The position numbers were made by a program, and so were the translations under genes. The notes under the pieces are model-generated. The model worked only from the letters and a program-made list of their open reading frames with translations, was not told where the DNA came from and did no database searches. DNA of 64,000 nt from Adenophora triphylla var. japonica (taxonomy: Eukaryota > Streptophyta > Magnoliopsida > Asterales > Campanulaceae), in the NCBI GenBank assembly GCA_022495995.1, contig JAFEMH010000735.1, positions 203,501 to 267,500 of the forward strand, in the 5' to 3' direction. The stretch's first letter is position 1. Each line of letters begins with the position of its first letter. Below are positions 35,201-47,139 of the stretch, piece after piece.

Positions 35201-38110
35201 TTAGCCTCTAGAACAATTTTCCTCAATCACACTACATTTTCGATCTAGCTCGCGTAGAAAGATACTTCTGCATACTAAAATCCCTTACGGTTGCAGCAAA
35301 ATCTAAGAAGTGCGAGATTTTACTTTTAAGCTTAAGATATTTGTCTAACAAGTGAAATAGTGCCAGGAGCTTTGAAGTGCTGGTTGAATTCCTAAATGAA
35401 AGAACCTTCATAAAAATAAATAAAAAACATTACATTGTGGAAGCTGACGTTAGCGATGCTTGTTGTGTTTCAGAAACCACACATAGATGTGCATATGCTA
35501 AGTCATTCTTGCTTGCATGGTTTGTTTTGCAATCAAAGTGCAGCCGACTAGACTTGCGTGATAGACAGATCACTGATCAATTGGGATAAAACCATCCCAT
35601 TTAATGAGCTCCTACCGAGGGTCCAATTTAAGCAGTCTTATCCCAAAGAAGTAAGCTAGAAAAGATTGTTCCCTAGTTCGAGATGACGCCCAGGCTACAG
35701 TGGATCAAAATCCGTTTTAGCTAAGGGTCTCCCTCCCAGACTGATATTTTTATTTTATTTTTTAACTAGTTAAAGACATCACGGTCCAAAATCCATCAAA
35801 ATGTCAAATCCTAATTACAAAGTAATAGCAGTTATCAACCAAGGTAATAAGGGCAGTGCTACATGATAAGTAATAACTGATAATGTTGTCGAGGAGAGTA
35901 AGATCTTAATGAGAGCATCATCAATGCATTCACATGCAAATATCAGTATAGACATTAAAATGTTGCACTTGTATGGACTTTAAAATGTTGCACGTGTATT
36001 CTCTAATCTTATCATTTATGGCCAATAAATTCTTGGGAGCAATTCACATTCTTAACCAAAATAATTAAGTTCAGCTGTAATTTAACCCACAGTATTTGGC
36101 AAATGCCTATAATTAGTAATGGGTGCATAGCTCCATTTAATTAAAGAACCAAAAGTTAGATTTGCATGTATAAATCTTGAACTACCAAGAGGGTAAAAGG
36201 TACAGGTGCTTAAACAGAAAATTCAATAATTCCTCCATGCATAAGTATGCAATGACATCATACTTCAGTTTCTAACTAGGGAGCAGCTAGAACCGCCATA
36301 ACTGTTGGTGTTAGAACCAGCCAGCAGCTGCCATCAAAATATGTTGGAAATCAATGAAGAACGTTCCAAGACCAAAAGGACATCCATGGAATATAATGAT
36401 TTTTCATTTCATCAACTTATAAACAATAAAACAACAGATTGCAACAAAATGTTTGATAAAAGGATGTCGGGAGGAGGGACCAGAGAGATTGTCAGCGAAC
36501 ATGATCAAGATTCAAGAAGCATACTACGTCAGGTTTGTAAGCTAATTATATCACCAAGTGGTTTGATTCATTCAAGTTCAAACATCACGTTCATCTTCTA
36601 GCAGAGTTGAAGCCTAAGGTAAATTTCATAGCCTTCCTAAACCACCTAAATTAGCGCTGAATCCCCGTTTCTTGATGCTAGGAAAAAAAACAATTTCGAT
36701 AAGCGATCGGAGTTACAACCGATATGGCAGCGATAATGCTTCAAGCTAGTCTGTCGTGACTCCAAAAAAAAAAAACTAAATTCTCCCTCCACTCCAGAAT
36801 GATTGTCCCAAAATCAGTTTTCACTTTTTCATGAAGTAACTATATTCAACTTTCCTATATATCATTCCCAATCTTCACTTGCCACAGTATGGTGAGGATA
36901 GTAAATGCGTCCGTATTTAAGTGCAGCTAAAATGGCATGAAGTCAACTTAATTTATTTTTGAACAAAACAGTACAAAGAGAAACTCATTCTGGGGAGGTG
37001 GGAGCACAATTTATGTTTATCCATTTTTATAATTACCATGGCAGTATAACTTTAACTCTTATAAAATATTCGAAATTGGATACTAGACTGGAACACTGGA
37101 CTTCAAAGTTACTTTCTTTTTATCATTTCGACTTTCCAGATGTACTCTTTGAGTGGAAAGAGTGTATGAAGTTTTCCAACTTCTATTTCCCATGATTTCC
37201 TTGATGCTCCTTAATTAAATAAGCAAATTTGATAGTGAAATGGATATTATAATAGTTATACTAGCTAGCTCTATAACTTTTTCAAACTGTATATGCACTC
37301 TGGTTGAAAGTATAATATTTAGCCATTTTTACTCCACACCAGTACTAAAAAGCTCGCGTGAGGTAACAGTTGAAAGCTTAGTACAGTACAACTTTTAGGC
37401 AGTCCAACCAAGCAAGTCCAGAATATAATACTATAGCTTTTTCTTTTTTGGTGCAAATGTTTGAAAATATTTGCACACACCATCTTAATTTAAAGCAAAA
37501 TTCACCTGTAAGCATTAATAAAGAATCCCAAACCTAAACTGCAAAAGGAGTTTCCTCCACAAGACAAAACTGTAAACTGTAAACATCACAAGCATCCCAA
37601 AGTTAAAGCAGAAATCACATGTGATCGTTCAAAAAGATAGCCAACCTAAACTGGAAAGAAAGTTTCAGTACACAAGAAGGTTGTAAATCATACCCAGCAT
37701 TAAAAATGATAGGCGGAAGAAGATAAATGAAGAATAGATCTTCGCTGAAAACCAAGAGATGCGAGTTTGTTCCTCCACTAGTTAGCAAAATCACAAACCC
37801 TGTACATAAACCCTGTCCATATAGAAAAAAAATTCAAATTCAAATACACATTTACATTAATAGATAAATCTACAAAAAGTCAATACAACAAAACAATCAA
37901 TACAGATAAGAGATAGTCAATTAAGATGTCAAAACTCACAATGGCAAGAGCAGTAATAGACTCATTCATCCATCGATTCTCCTCCAAAAGATGCCCAATC
38001 ACGATACAAGCGCAAAGAAGCGCAACAAATAAGTTCATTGATACAATAGAAGAGTACTCAGATGATAATACATTCATCTTTCCCAGCATAGGCCCTATGT
38101 CAAACGCCAT
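29883..38110 (-). CDS. NHX: Vacuolar-type Na+(K+)/H+ antiporter, NHX class I, 14 coding exons, 541 aa
   Basis: Exons (minus): 38110-37940, 37812-37694, 33752-33655, 32717-32658, 32553-32507, 32429-32235, 32076-32030, 31862-31796, 31672-31572, 31486-31385, 31299-31161, 31082-31020, 30781-30698, 30215-29883. All junctions are GT-AG and in phase; the sum is 1626 nt including the stop. Length and order match plant vacuolar NHX1-4 proteins (~540 aa). Motifs: LFFIYLLPP (83-91, the amiloride-binding site in the family), FGEGVVNDATS with the cation-site Asn186-Asp187, RHSTDREVA, FLYVGMDALD, WWAGLMRGAVSMALAY, and the C-terminal GGRGFVPFVPGSPTE. About 10-12 membrane segments are expected in the tonoplast, with a cytosolic/lumenal tail. 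It exchanges Na+ or K+ for H+. GLCTG at 58-62 replaces the usual GLGTG. Intron 2 (~3.9 kb) holds several repeats. The ATG at 38110 (MAFDIG) is preferred to an in-frame ATG at 38167, whose extra residues do not look family-like. Confidence 0.96.
32167..32228 (-). repeat. (CT)31 microsatellite next to the NHX intron 6 donor
   Basis: In gene sense the intron starts GTTAGA at 32234 and becomes CT repeats from its seventh base. The tract is ~62 bp. It can vary in length between individuals without touching the donor, but is close enough to affect splice-site recognition. Confidence 0.95.
34218..35246. mobile_element. Possible ~1.03-kb element with 36-37-bp inverted ends in NHX intron 2
   Basis: AGATCGAAAATGAAGTGTGA (start 34218) continues to 34253 and recurs in inverted complement at 35211-35246 with one or two mismatches. 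Within it lies the hAT-type insertion 34534-35142. No target duplication was identified, so it may be an inverted duplication instead of a transposon. Confidence 0.4.
34297..35580. repeat. Diverged direct duplication in NHX intron 2
   Basis: 34297-34533 plus 35143-35200 resembles 35306-35580 (shared landmarks: GTG.GAGATTT, AGCTT.A.A, TGTTTCAG.AACCACA, AAGTCATTCTTGCTT, ATAGACAGATCA). The first copy is split by the hAT-type insertion, so the duplication predates it. The copies are clearly diverged. Confidence 0.65.
34534..35142. mobile_element. hAT-type non-autonomous element (609 bp) in NHX intron 2
   Basis: The exact 8-bp duplication AGTTCAGC flanks it (34526-34533 and 35143-35150). Ends are CATAGTTATTAAA and, inverted, CATAGTTATCAAA. 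The subterminal regions are rich in GGCGC / GGAGCCTAGGCGC motifs in opposite orientations at the two ends, while the middle is AT-rich. It has no ORF. Confidence 0.85.
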
Positions 38111-38205
38111 GATATCCAACTTAGCTGGGCAAAATCGCCAACTATAAAATCCTGAGATTTCTCTCAATTCTCTAACTCTGTATTCAGATTGAACTGAATC
38201 AGAGT

Positions 38206-38358
38206 CTACAAAAGCAACAGAAAAAATACAAAATTCAACCCTCGGGTCAATCCAGCAAGCATTAAATTCGAATAAAAAACTTAGTCACAGGCACAATTCA
38301 AAGATCAATTGAACAAAGTAGATATCGTATCAAGAGCGAGAACGAATCAGTAACTTAC
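38206..38358 (-). other. Probable intron in the NHX 5' leader
   Basis: A donor CT/GTAAGT at 38358 and a strong acceptor TTGCTTTTGTAG ending at 38206 (minus sense) lie upstream of the ATG. Plant NHX genes commonly carry a leader intron. Only transcripts could confirm it. Confidence 0.55.
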
Positions 38359-38682
38359 AGGTTAAATTAGGGATCAATTACGTGAGGTTTTGAACGATTG
38401 GTGCGCCAAATAATTGAGCTCAGGGATCTTACTTTTCGCAAAAGTAATCCATAAATTGAGTTTCAGATTCCGAAGAGTGATTTTTGCTTTACACCAACGC
38501 GAACCAAGCAAATTCAAAACGAAATTTTCTCTTCTGAAAAATTGAATTAGAGATAGAAAAGTAGGTTTTACGCTTTCTCAGTTGTTTTCTCGGGAAAATT
38601 CGAGAGATCGACAGCGAGAAAGAGAGAGAATATTGGACGTTCAAGAGATTGCAATGCAAGGGGGAAAGTGGAGTAAAAAGGG

Positions 38683-38690
38683 TATTTATA
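38683..38690 (-). promoter_or_regulatory. TATA box of NHX
   Basis: TATAAATA on the minus strand, ~570 bp upstream of the ATG; transcription would start near 38650, and the leader would contain the intron at 38206-38358. The adjacent GAGAGA-rich and GCGTGT motifs are suggestive only. Confidence 0.6.
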
Positions 38691-38699
38691 CACGCGTAC

Positions 38700-39739
38700 T
38701 ATAATTTGGCGGGTTTATGTGTGTGTTATACTGTGTGAGAGAGAGTGACACCGGCAGTTGAGATCTGGTTTATATTTGGCGTTTGGGGCCCACTGAATTA
38801 ATTAGGAGTTACGAAATTGGATTTGCCTTTGAAAATGATTTGCTCTTTCCGTTTTGGGCCTAGTTATTTGGCATATAAAAGAAACATATTAATTCAAAAC
38901 TAGTTTAACCCGTTAATAACGAATAACTGATCGAAATTCAAACGAATACAAAACGAAATAGAGATGTTTGTATACATTGTAAAAATATTATTTGAAACAT
39001 AGATCGTGAGTAAAAATATCAGATTGAAGGTCACTAAAATAAATATAGTGTTACGTCAGGTACGATGCACGGGTAGTTATTGGTGCTTAAAAAGATGAAA
39101 ATTAAATAAAATGACTAAATGAGACAAACATCTTGATACATTGTGAAACACATCTTTAAAAGACAATTTTATCGATACAACTATCGAAAGAGGAAGGAAT
39201 ATCATCATTACATATATATATCTTCGGACCAACGGGATTGTGAACTCTCTATAATGCAGAATATAATTGAGAATGTAAAAATACATAGTATCTATTTGGA
39301 AAAAAAGACCAACAAAGGATAAATATCTACCTTGACTATTATTAATAGGCATAATATAAGAGGAAAACAATAATACAAATATCGTGAAATAAAAAATAAA
39401 TTATCGTACTCTTTAAAATATTTATTACAGACAATTATGAGACATTAAATAATGAATAAGTGATTCACCCAATAAATAAATAGAAACTCAAATTCAAATT
39501 CATCATCCCCTATATGAACTATTCATAAATTTTCTCTTCTATCAATTATTTTAATTCATAATCATTTTTTAAAAAAATTATTAGACATACATACACATAA
39601 ACAAATTAAAGTAATACATAATAAAACCGAAAATTTTATAGATAACGAAAATTAACAAATAAATTTAAAAATTGATTATTATTATTGTGTATTATTTTTG
39701 TAAAATAAATATAAATTTATAAATAAACATTGTAAAAAT

Positions 39740-39773
<34 letters not shown>

Positions 39774-40702
39774 CGAGTATATATATATGAACGGAGCTAA
39801 CAACACAAGGGGGTAAATTGACCCTCCTCCCCCATAAAACTCTACATATATCCCATTATTTTTTCTTATTATTTGAATATTCCATTTTTAATGTTTACAA
39901 CAAATAATACTTTGAGAATATGCTTCGAGTTACCCCAAACTCGTATGCTCAAACGACGACAATTAAAATAAAACAAAAAGAAAAGCGAGTTGTTTTATAT
40001 ATTGTGAAAACTTTCTTGAATACTACATTGTTAGTAGAAACATCAAAGTGGTAAGTAATATCATCATTACATATCAATATTTAAAATAATTAATCTATTA
40101 ACTCTGGATGTAGCGACATATAATTCTTCATGGCAAAATTTTGAATTTTTCGAAATAAAAACTAATTATTTATAAAAAAATATAACTCATTCTAGGATGA
40201 AGGGAGCTATAAAATTATTTAAATTGCAAAGTAGATGAAACATTGATTAGTATAAAGAGCAACTATGGAGACAATAGTTACAACTCAATATATCTTAAAA
40301 TGAATAAATGATCCATTTTAAATATATAGATGAAGACTTAAAAAATTGAGACAAAGCTTTTAGTAAAATGAGTATATACACCATTTTCTACCCACATTAA
40401 AAAAATCAAAAAATAAAATAAATTGAAATAATAATTTCTTTATCTAAAAATATTATTTATTTTCTTCACTATTTTTTTTCCTTTTTCAATCAAATTAATT
40501 CATATATTATAAATACACACTTTTTTTAGACGAATAGAAAAATCGACAAATTTATTAATACTTTATTTACTATGCTTCAAAGATTTATTTAAAAAATAAT
40601 TAAATATCTTGTTTGATATATCGAACTAAAATAAACAAAATAACCATATTACCCCATCCCACTTATTAAATAGAAACCAAAACCTACATTCATCACACTC
40701 TC

Positions 40703-40739
<37 letters not shown>

Positions 40740-41640
40740 TAAATAACCCTACATACTTTATAAATATTTTTGTTTAAAAAAATTCAACACTATCCCAAAT
40801 CATCATCCTATACCCCACCACTCTTACTTTATTTTATATTATTTATTTTTATGATTAGTAAAATTATTATTATTATTATTATTATCATTTATAATTAAAA
40901 ATAAATACTTTACACTTAATTAATTTTCACTAAAAATATATTAAAATAAAAGAAAACTAACAAAGGATAATAAAGAAATTTATATTTAAAAAAGAGGATT
41001 TTTTTCTTCAAAATTAATTTTGACTAAAAACATATTGAAAAATTAAAAAGAAAAATTAACAAAGGATAAATAAGAAATTTATATTTAAAAATAAATGTTT
41101 TTTTTTCTGTATCCAAATCAAATGAAAATAGTCTCTATTCAAAGAGAAAAAAAAAATTATGAATTTTGGTGTAAATTTTTTTTTTAAAAAAATAATTTAT
41201 TATAAAATAATTTAGGTAAAAGAAATGGGTGAAAAATATAAAATCGAAATCCAACAACCAATAGTAGGATGGCAAGTGTTCCAACCAAAAAAAAAAAACA
41301 AAATTGAGCTGCCTTCTTATTTCATGGCCTTCACGCGCGAATTTTTGAGCGTCCCACACACGTGCCAAGGAAATGACCAAAATGCCCTTCAGTGAAATGG
41401 CGACACTTGTCCAAATTGCCAAAAAATAATTAAAAAAAAATTTAAAACCCAATAACAACTTGACACTTGTCCTTTAAGGCGAATTTATTGCCATTTTGCC
41501 ACCCGATGAGAAGACTAAAATGCCCCTCATACCCCCTTTAATTACCAAAACCTTGTTATTATATACTTATAGATAATCACTAAAAAAAAGTGAAAAAATT
41601 GTCAAAATTTCTAAACTAGCTACACCATGCCATGTAGCGA
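38700..41640. other. Gene-free AT-rich DNA upstream of NHX
   Basis: No gene was found. It is very AT-rich with A-runs and AT microsatellites (39748-39772, 40709-40736) and an ATT run (40865-40886). At 41340-41530 two short segments share GACACTTGTCC and 'AAATGCCC' motifs. ORFs here are short and without recognisable motifs. Confidence 0.55.
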
Positions 41641-41656
41641 GTTTACTATTGTACAC

Positions 41657-42409
41657 TAGAGCCGTCAATACGGGAATACGGAACGGAACGGGACGAAATT
41701 ACGTTGTCCCACGACAAAAACGGGACGAAACGGGACGGGACAAAACGGGACGGGACGAAAATACTCCGTCCCATCCCGTCCCATTTGCGGGACGCGGGAT
41801 CCCGCGGGACCCAAACGGGACGAAAATACTTCGTCATCAATTAAGTTTATCTTTCTCCCTAAGAAGAAAAAGAACAAGTTTATTCTACGCACAGGAGCTC
41901 TCTTTGACGCTTGAGATTGTGAAGTCGTCGATTAAGAAGTCGACCGCAACACATACCGTACTGCCGGTGAATTACGTGAGTAGCTATGTTAATAATGGAC
42001 ATTCAACATGACATTAACAGTTTAATGTATATCATGAACATTAAGTGGCAATAATGAAAGCATGTCTTGATAACAGCTCTGTTCAAACGAGGATATTTGG
42101 ATTGTTCGGTTCCAAGATTATGTCATTGCAGGTTTGTCCAGTATGATAACAATATTTTTTGTTAAAAAAGAAGGAAGATGTTCTGAGCAAGACCAATTAC
42201 AGATCTTCACAAGTGAGACCTAATACTTGTACGGGTCAATACGGGAAAACGGGACGGGACGGGATAAAAATAAGTTGTCCCGCGACGGGAACGGGACGAT
42301 ACGGGACGGGACGAAAACGGGACGAGACTAAAATATTTTGTCCCATCCCATCCCATTTGTATGGCGGGACGGGACGTCCCGACGGAACCGTCCCAACTTA
42401 ACGGCTCTA
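41657..42409. mobile_element. hAT-type non-autonomous element (753 bp) with GGGACGGGAC-rich flanks
   Basis: The exact 8-bp duplication TTGTACAC is at 41649-41656 and 42410-42417. Ends: TAGAGCCGTCAATACGGG and inverted TAGAGCCGTTAAGTTGGG. Both subterminal regions repeat GGGACGGGAC / CGTCCC motifs (41690-41830 and 42240-42390), the middle is ordinary. No coding capacity; the ORFs here are shadows. Confidence 0.9.
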
Positions 42410-42417
42410 TTGTACAC

Positions 42418-42887
42418 GTGAAATCGCTACACGATATAGCGAGTTATGCTTTGTTAATTACAATTGATTAATTCAAACGTTTAAACCTTAATTTAACTAA
42501 ACTAGCTACATGATTTAGCGAGTTTTAACGATCAAACGTTGAACTCACTACATCATGTAGCGAGTTTTAAAAATATGATAATTTTGGAAATAGTTTTAAA
42601 TATAAATTATATTGAGAATTATAATTTTAAAATAAAATTATTTGAGAAAAAAAATCCTCGTCCGTGAGTATACCGCAAAGCGACAAAAAAAAATAAAAAA
42701 AAAAATCATCACAAAGAACCTGCGCATGTTGTTAGAAAAAGGTAAAAGTTTGTAATAAAGGTGGTTGTTGTTGGACATGCATATGCATGTTTCTTTGCTG
42801 CATAAAGTTGACACTTAGTGTTCTTATATATTACGAATGGTCCATTTTTATGAAGTGGTTGAGAAAGGAAATAAAGATTGAATGTGC

Positions 42888-42952
<65 letters not shown>

Positions 42953-43876
42953 ATATAGATAGATTAGGATGAAATTAGTAAAAATAAACGTTAATTCAAA
43001 TAACTATTGAATTGTGTTTAAGAAATGTGACAACGAACTTTCAACAATTAAACCGCCATATTTTATCTTTTCTCCACAAAAAAACAATGTTGTGAAATAC
43101 CTGTGATCCATCAATTATATATTAATAATGATATTATAATGATATCAGTACTAATAACTTATAATTATTTGATCATATAAGATATAGACACATAAAAGTG
43201 ATACATGTGATATCGTCTCTCTACAATTAGTTTGTTGCAGCTTTTGTTTTGTGTGACTGGTAATTGATTATGTCCCCTCTATTGGTAAATGAGCAATCAA
43301 AATTAATTTGATATATATATATATATGCAACCCATTTTATGTTAAATTAACGGGCTTTGTACCCTAGGACATCTCAACCAATAAAAAACCCATTAAATTC
43401 ATGGAATATTGAAAATTTCATATAAATTCATGCTCTTATACTTTAGGTATAAGACTAGAATTACTCTTAAACTATCGAGTCTCATATTAGACATTAACTT
43501 TTTCATACAAAGTTTTATAATATATTTATGCATCCTCTTAAAAAAATGCTCTAGATCCGTCACTCACTGTGCTTTGGCTGCTAAATGAAACTCATAAAAT
43601 AGAAATGAAAAAGAATAATAGCAATGGTTGACTTTGGTGGACCAATGTTGAAAAGGAGGAGTATTTATTAAAGTGGTTTTTGTTTGCCACATTCATTAGT
43701 GATGGGGTGCGTGTGTTGTACGGCCCTGATCATATCCTCCATCTTTTCAGAAACATGTGATTATGCCCCCATGCCAAGTGCCAACCCCATGGTCTTATGT
43801 TTTCGTAAATCCCACCTTTCTTTTGAAGCTTTTGTTTGTGGCAAGCATATTTTATTAGTTAGCTAACCCACATTAA
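42418..43876. other. Gene-free DNA with GATA microsatellite
   Basis: 42888-42966 is a (GATA)n tract. Palindromic GCTACA..TGTAGCGAG repeats occur at 42421-42447, 42500-42526 and 42541-42570. 43100-43210 resembles the foldback at 4675-4810. No gene is recognised; the ORF at 43684-43866 lacks any recognisable motif. Confidence 0.5.
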
Positions 43877-43879
43877 TAC

Positions 43880-44112
43880 TCTATCCGGTTTAATTTTTTA
43901 ATTTTTCTTTTAATTTGTCTCAATTTAATTTAAGATTTTTATTTGATTTATTATATAAAATGGATAATATGACCTATTTATCATACTTATAACAAAAACT
44001 TCTACTCACTTTCTTTCTCCTACTTTATTTTTTATATTCACAATGTTTACTTTTTTTTTAATATTCGTGTCAAGTCAAATTAAGAAAATTAAGACAGAGA
44101 CGGAGAAAGTAT
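43880..44112. mobile_element. Stowaway-like MITE, diverged
   Basis: The left end CTCTATCCGGTTTAATTTTTT and the right end AAAATTAAGACAGAGACGGAG are rough inverted complements, flanked by TA-like bases. AT-rich, no ORF. Boundaries are approximate. Confidence 0.45.
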
Positions 44113-44142
44113 CATTATTTCTTACTTGTCTGCTTTGGTCTA

Positions 44143-44440
44143 CTCCCTCCGTCCTACTATCCGACTTACGATTATTTTCTTCCGAGATCAGGAATTAAGT
44201 AGTACTAATATAATAAGAGAATAAAGAATTAGTGAACGAGGTATTGTGGGTATTAAAAGTAAAGTAAGAGAGAGAATTAATGAAAAATTAATAAGAGAAT
44301 TGTTGTTGTAACTAGTATGACAAGTGAGACCCACTGAATATAAAAAATTATAGAAATTTGTCATTTTGTGATTGTTTAAGTCGAGTAAGACACCAAAAAT
44401 GATAAATTGTCTTAAGTAAGTCGAGTGGGACGGAGAAGGT
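44143..44440. mobile_element. Stowaway-type MITE (~298 bp)
   Basis: CTCCCTCCGTCCTACTATCC on the left and GTCGAGTGGGACGGAGAAGG on the right are inverted complements with a few mismatches; TA lies on both sides (44141-44142, 44441-44442). Confidence 0.7.
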
Positions 44441-44596
44441 ATAATCGTATTGACAAAATTGATTTATTTTCCGATGAGCAATTTTAATTATCTGGAACTC
44501 CCTCAACTAGGTTTCGTATTGAAATTGATCAGTGGGGCTTGGGAGGCTCGAATAATTTTGGTTAACTTTAATGGTACTTCGTTCTATAAAAAGATA

Positions 44597-45191
44597 CTCT
44601 CTTCATCCCAAGTAACTGTGGATCTACTTTTTGGACATGAAAATTAAAAAAAAGTAGGAAAATTAAAAAAAAGTAGGAGAGAGAAATAGGTAAAGAAGAT
44701 GTACTCCCTCCGTCCCGGAATAATCTTCACACTTTCCCTTTTGGGCGTTCCAAAATTTACTTCACACATTTAAAATTTACCTAAAATGAAAAGGAATCTT
44801 TACTATTCCCTCCACTCATTCTCTCTCCTATATTATTTTAATACTCACAACACCATTATAATTTACTATTCTCTCCACTCATTCTCTCTCCTATTTTATT
44901 TTCACACTCACAACACTTTCAATATAATATTCCCTCCTTAAAACCAGTGCAAACAGTGTTTGTGAATTATGTTCCGGGACGGAGGGAGTATGTAAATATG
45001 AAAAATTAAATAGGAGAGAGAATGAGTGAGAAGAATAGTTAGGAGAGAGAATGTTGTGAGTGTAAAAGTAAAGTAGGAGAGATAATGAGTGGGTAGAATA
45101 GTAAAGATTCTTTGTCATTTTAGACAGTTCACACTCACATAGGACAGACGAAAAAAGAAATAAGTTCACACTTACGGGGGGACGGAGGGAG
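44597..45191. mobile_element. Stowaway-type MITE containing a second MITE
   Basis: Outer ends CTCTCTTCATCCCAAGTAAC and inverted CTCCCTCCGTCCCCCCGTAA, with TA at 44595-44596 and 45192-45193. It is interrupted by the inner element 44704-44988, so the outer one is the older. Confidence 0.65.
44704..44988. mobile_element. Inner Stowaway-type MITE (285 bp)
   Basis: Ends CTCCCTCCGTCCCGGAATAA and inverted CTCCCTCCGTCCCGGAACAT; TA at 44702-44703 and 44989-44990. The sharp ends and good inverted match mark it as younger than its host MITE. Confidence 0.8.
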
Positions 45192-45703
45192 TACTTTTTT
45201 TCCAGAAACGGTATATTGGTCACTATTTTTTTCAGAAATTGTATTTTGGTCACTATTTTTTTATCACTATTTTTCCAAAAAAGTGTATTTTGGTCACTGT
45301 TGTTTTAGAAACTCTATTTTCGTCACTATTTTTCCAAAAACTGTTGAAAATCTAACGGTTTTGGATGAAAATAAATTAAAAACTAATATTTTAACAGATT
45401 TTGTTAAAAAAATAAATTAACCGAATCGTTTTTAAAAAAAAAAAAAGATAAATGCAAACAATAGCTTGGTCAAGTGATCTATACTGTTGGGCCGTTGGAG
45501 ATGTAGTAGTTGGATTGGGTCATTCAGTAGACGTGCCTTTGTAACAGTTGACGAATTGGGCTTCATACGTTGGGCCTTACCCGTCAATTTTATTACGTTC
45601 AAAAATAAAATAAAAAATAAGTATAGTCACACGTTCGGTCGATCTATTTTTTTCTTTTCTTTTTTTTTTTCAATTTGAGAATGAATATCATCAAAGGATT
45701 TAT

Positions 45704-45851
45704 ATGTCATCGATTTTTTGATAATTTATTAATGTTCGATTAAATGTGATACTATTAAATATATGAATTAAAAAAACATGTCATCGATTTTTTGATAATT
45801 TATTAATGTTCGATTAAATGTGATACTATTAAATATATGAATTAAAAAAAC
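45704..45851. repeat. 74-bp perfect or near-perfect tandem duplication
   Basis: ATGTCATCGATTTTTTGATA... at 45704-45777 is repeated at 45778-45851 with essentially no change, pointing to a recent slippage or repair event. Confidence 0.9.
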
Positions 45852-46001
45852 GCAGATGTTTACAAATGATTTTAAAATATGAAATGAGCATTTGTTTTTA
45901 GTCACTTTAGTTTGACCCCCTGACTTCAAATCTTTTATACCTTCCTGAATTCATGTATTAAAATTACTATCAAAATTAATCTTTAAATGTTAAAAAAAAT
46001 A

Positions 46002-46261
46002 CTCCCTCCACCCCTAAATGTTTGTCCCATTTGACTTTTCAAACATTTTAATTTAGTGATTTTGAAGTTTTAATTTTGGTTATTTTTACGAACGCTTTGA
46101 AAATTATTGATTATATACACCGCCGTTATGTAATACTCCGTCCCTAAATGTTACAAGTTTTGAAAATTTAGTGATTTTGAAGCTTTAATTTTGTAAATGA
46201 GACTAACTTTTTGGGACAAAGAAAAAGGGGAAATGGGACAAACATTTAGGGACGGAGGGAG
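46002..46261. mobile_element. Stowaway-type MITE (260 bp)
   Basis: CTCCCTCCACCCCTAAATGT and inverted CTCCCTCCGTCCCTAAATGT with TA on both sides (46000-46001, 46262-46263). No ORF. Just downstream, a 29-bp unit with TTAAGAAATACGTACTCC is duplicated (46294-46352). Confidence 0.8.
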
Positions 46262-46263
46262 TA

Positions 46264-47139
46264 TAAAACTAAGGACAAATTTGAAATTCTCACCCCTTAA
46301 GAAATACGTACTCCTTAATTGGGCCCCTTAAGAAATACGTACTCCTTAATTGGGCTAATTGGGGTGGTGGAGAAAGGCAACGAGCCTTTGGCATTAAGGG
46401 CCTAACAGTGTGCACTCCCCAAGCCCAACAAGTTTCATATTTTTTTTAGGTACAGAAAAAAAAAAAAAACACTATTAAATTTTGTAATATTGAAACCAAC
46501 TAGTAAAAGCAAAATGAAAAATTTGACATTTGGTAAATTTGACATTTGGTACTGTTCATAATACTGTTCACCCATGGTGTGATTTATACTATAGATACTC
46601 CCTCGGTCGTAATTAAAAGGGTAAAATACAAAGTCTAAACTTCTCATAGTGGTACAATTTAAAGTTAGATATTTAATTTTATTGATTTAGTGTTTGATAT
46701 TTCAATTTTGTCAATTTTGGAATTTACGTATCAAACTTTGTCCTAATCAGGTTTTTTTTTTTTTACAATTTTCATGCAAAAAACAATATTAAATTTTATT
46801 AGTATGTAACTCAATCATATCCATATAACTGCAAAATAGATACTAAAATTCACCAAATTTGATCAATCTGCTAGTGTTAAGCACTGATTTGCGCAACATT
46901 TAACACTTGGCCCTAAATACAAAATTGGAAGTCAAAATCTCATAAAAACAATTTTTGAAACGACTACAGAAGTGCCGGCCCGTTAAGAAGACACTTCCAG
47001 CACTGCAATTCTTTTCACCTTCCGATTTGGCTAGCAGCAAATTCGAACCAAATCCTGTATAGTTTTTTCATCAACACTACTCCAATCTCAGGAGCTTGTC
47101 CCAAATCACCGGCAAGTTTTGTTGACAAAGCAATCCATC
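46264..47139. other. Gene-free stretch
   Basis: AT-rich with a short tandem duplication at 46294-46352 and a GGGCC-containing part around 46360-46435. I see no gene or element with clear ends. 46970-47140 is less AT-rich but without a recognisable frame. Confidence 0.5.

Noticed and set aside
43684..43866. 60-codon ORF with several Cys
   Set aside because: No family match recognised, no promoter, typical length for chance ORFs.
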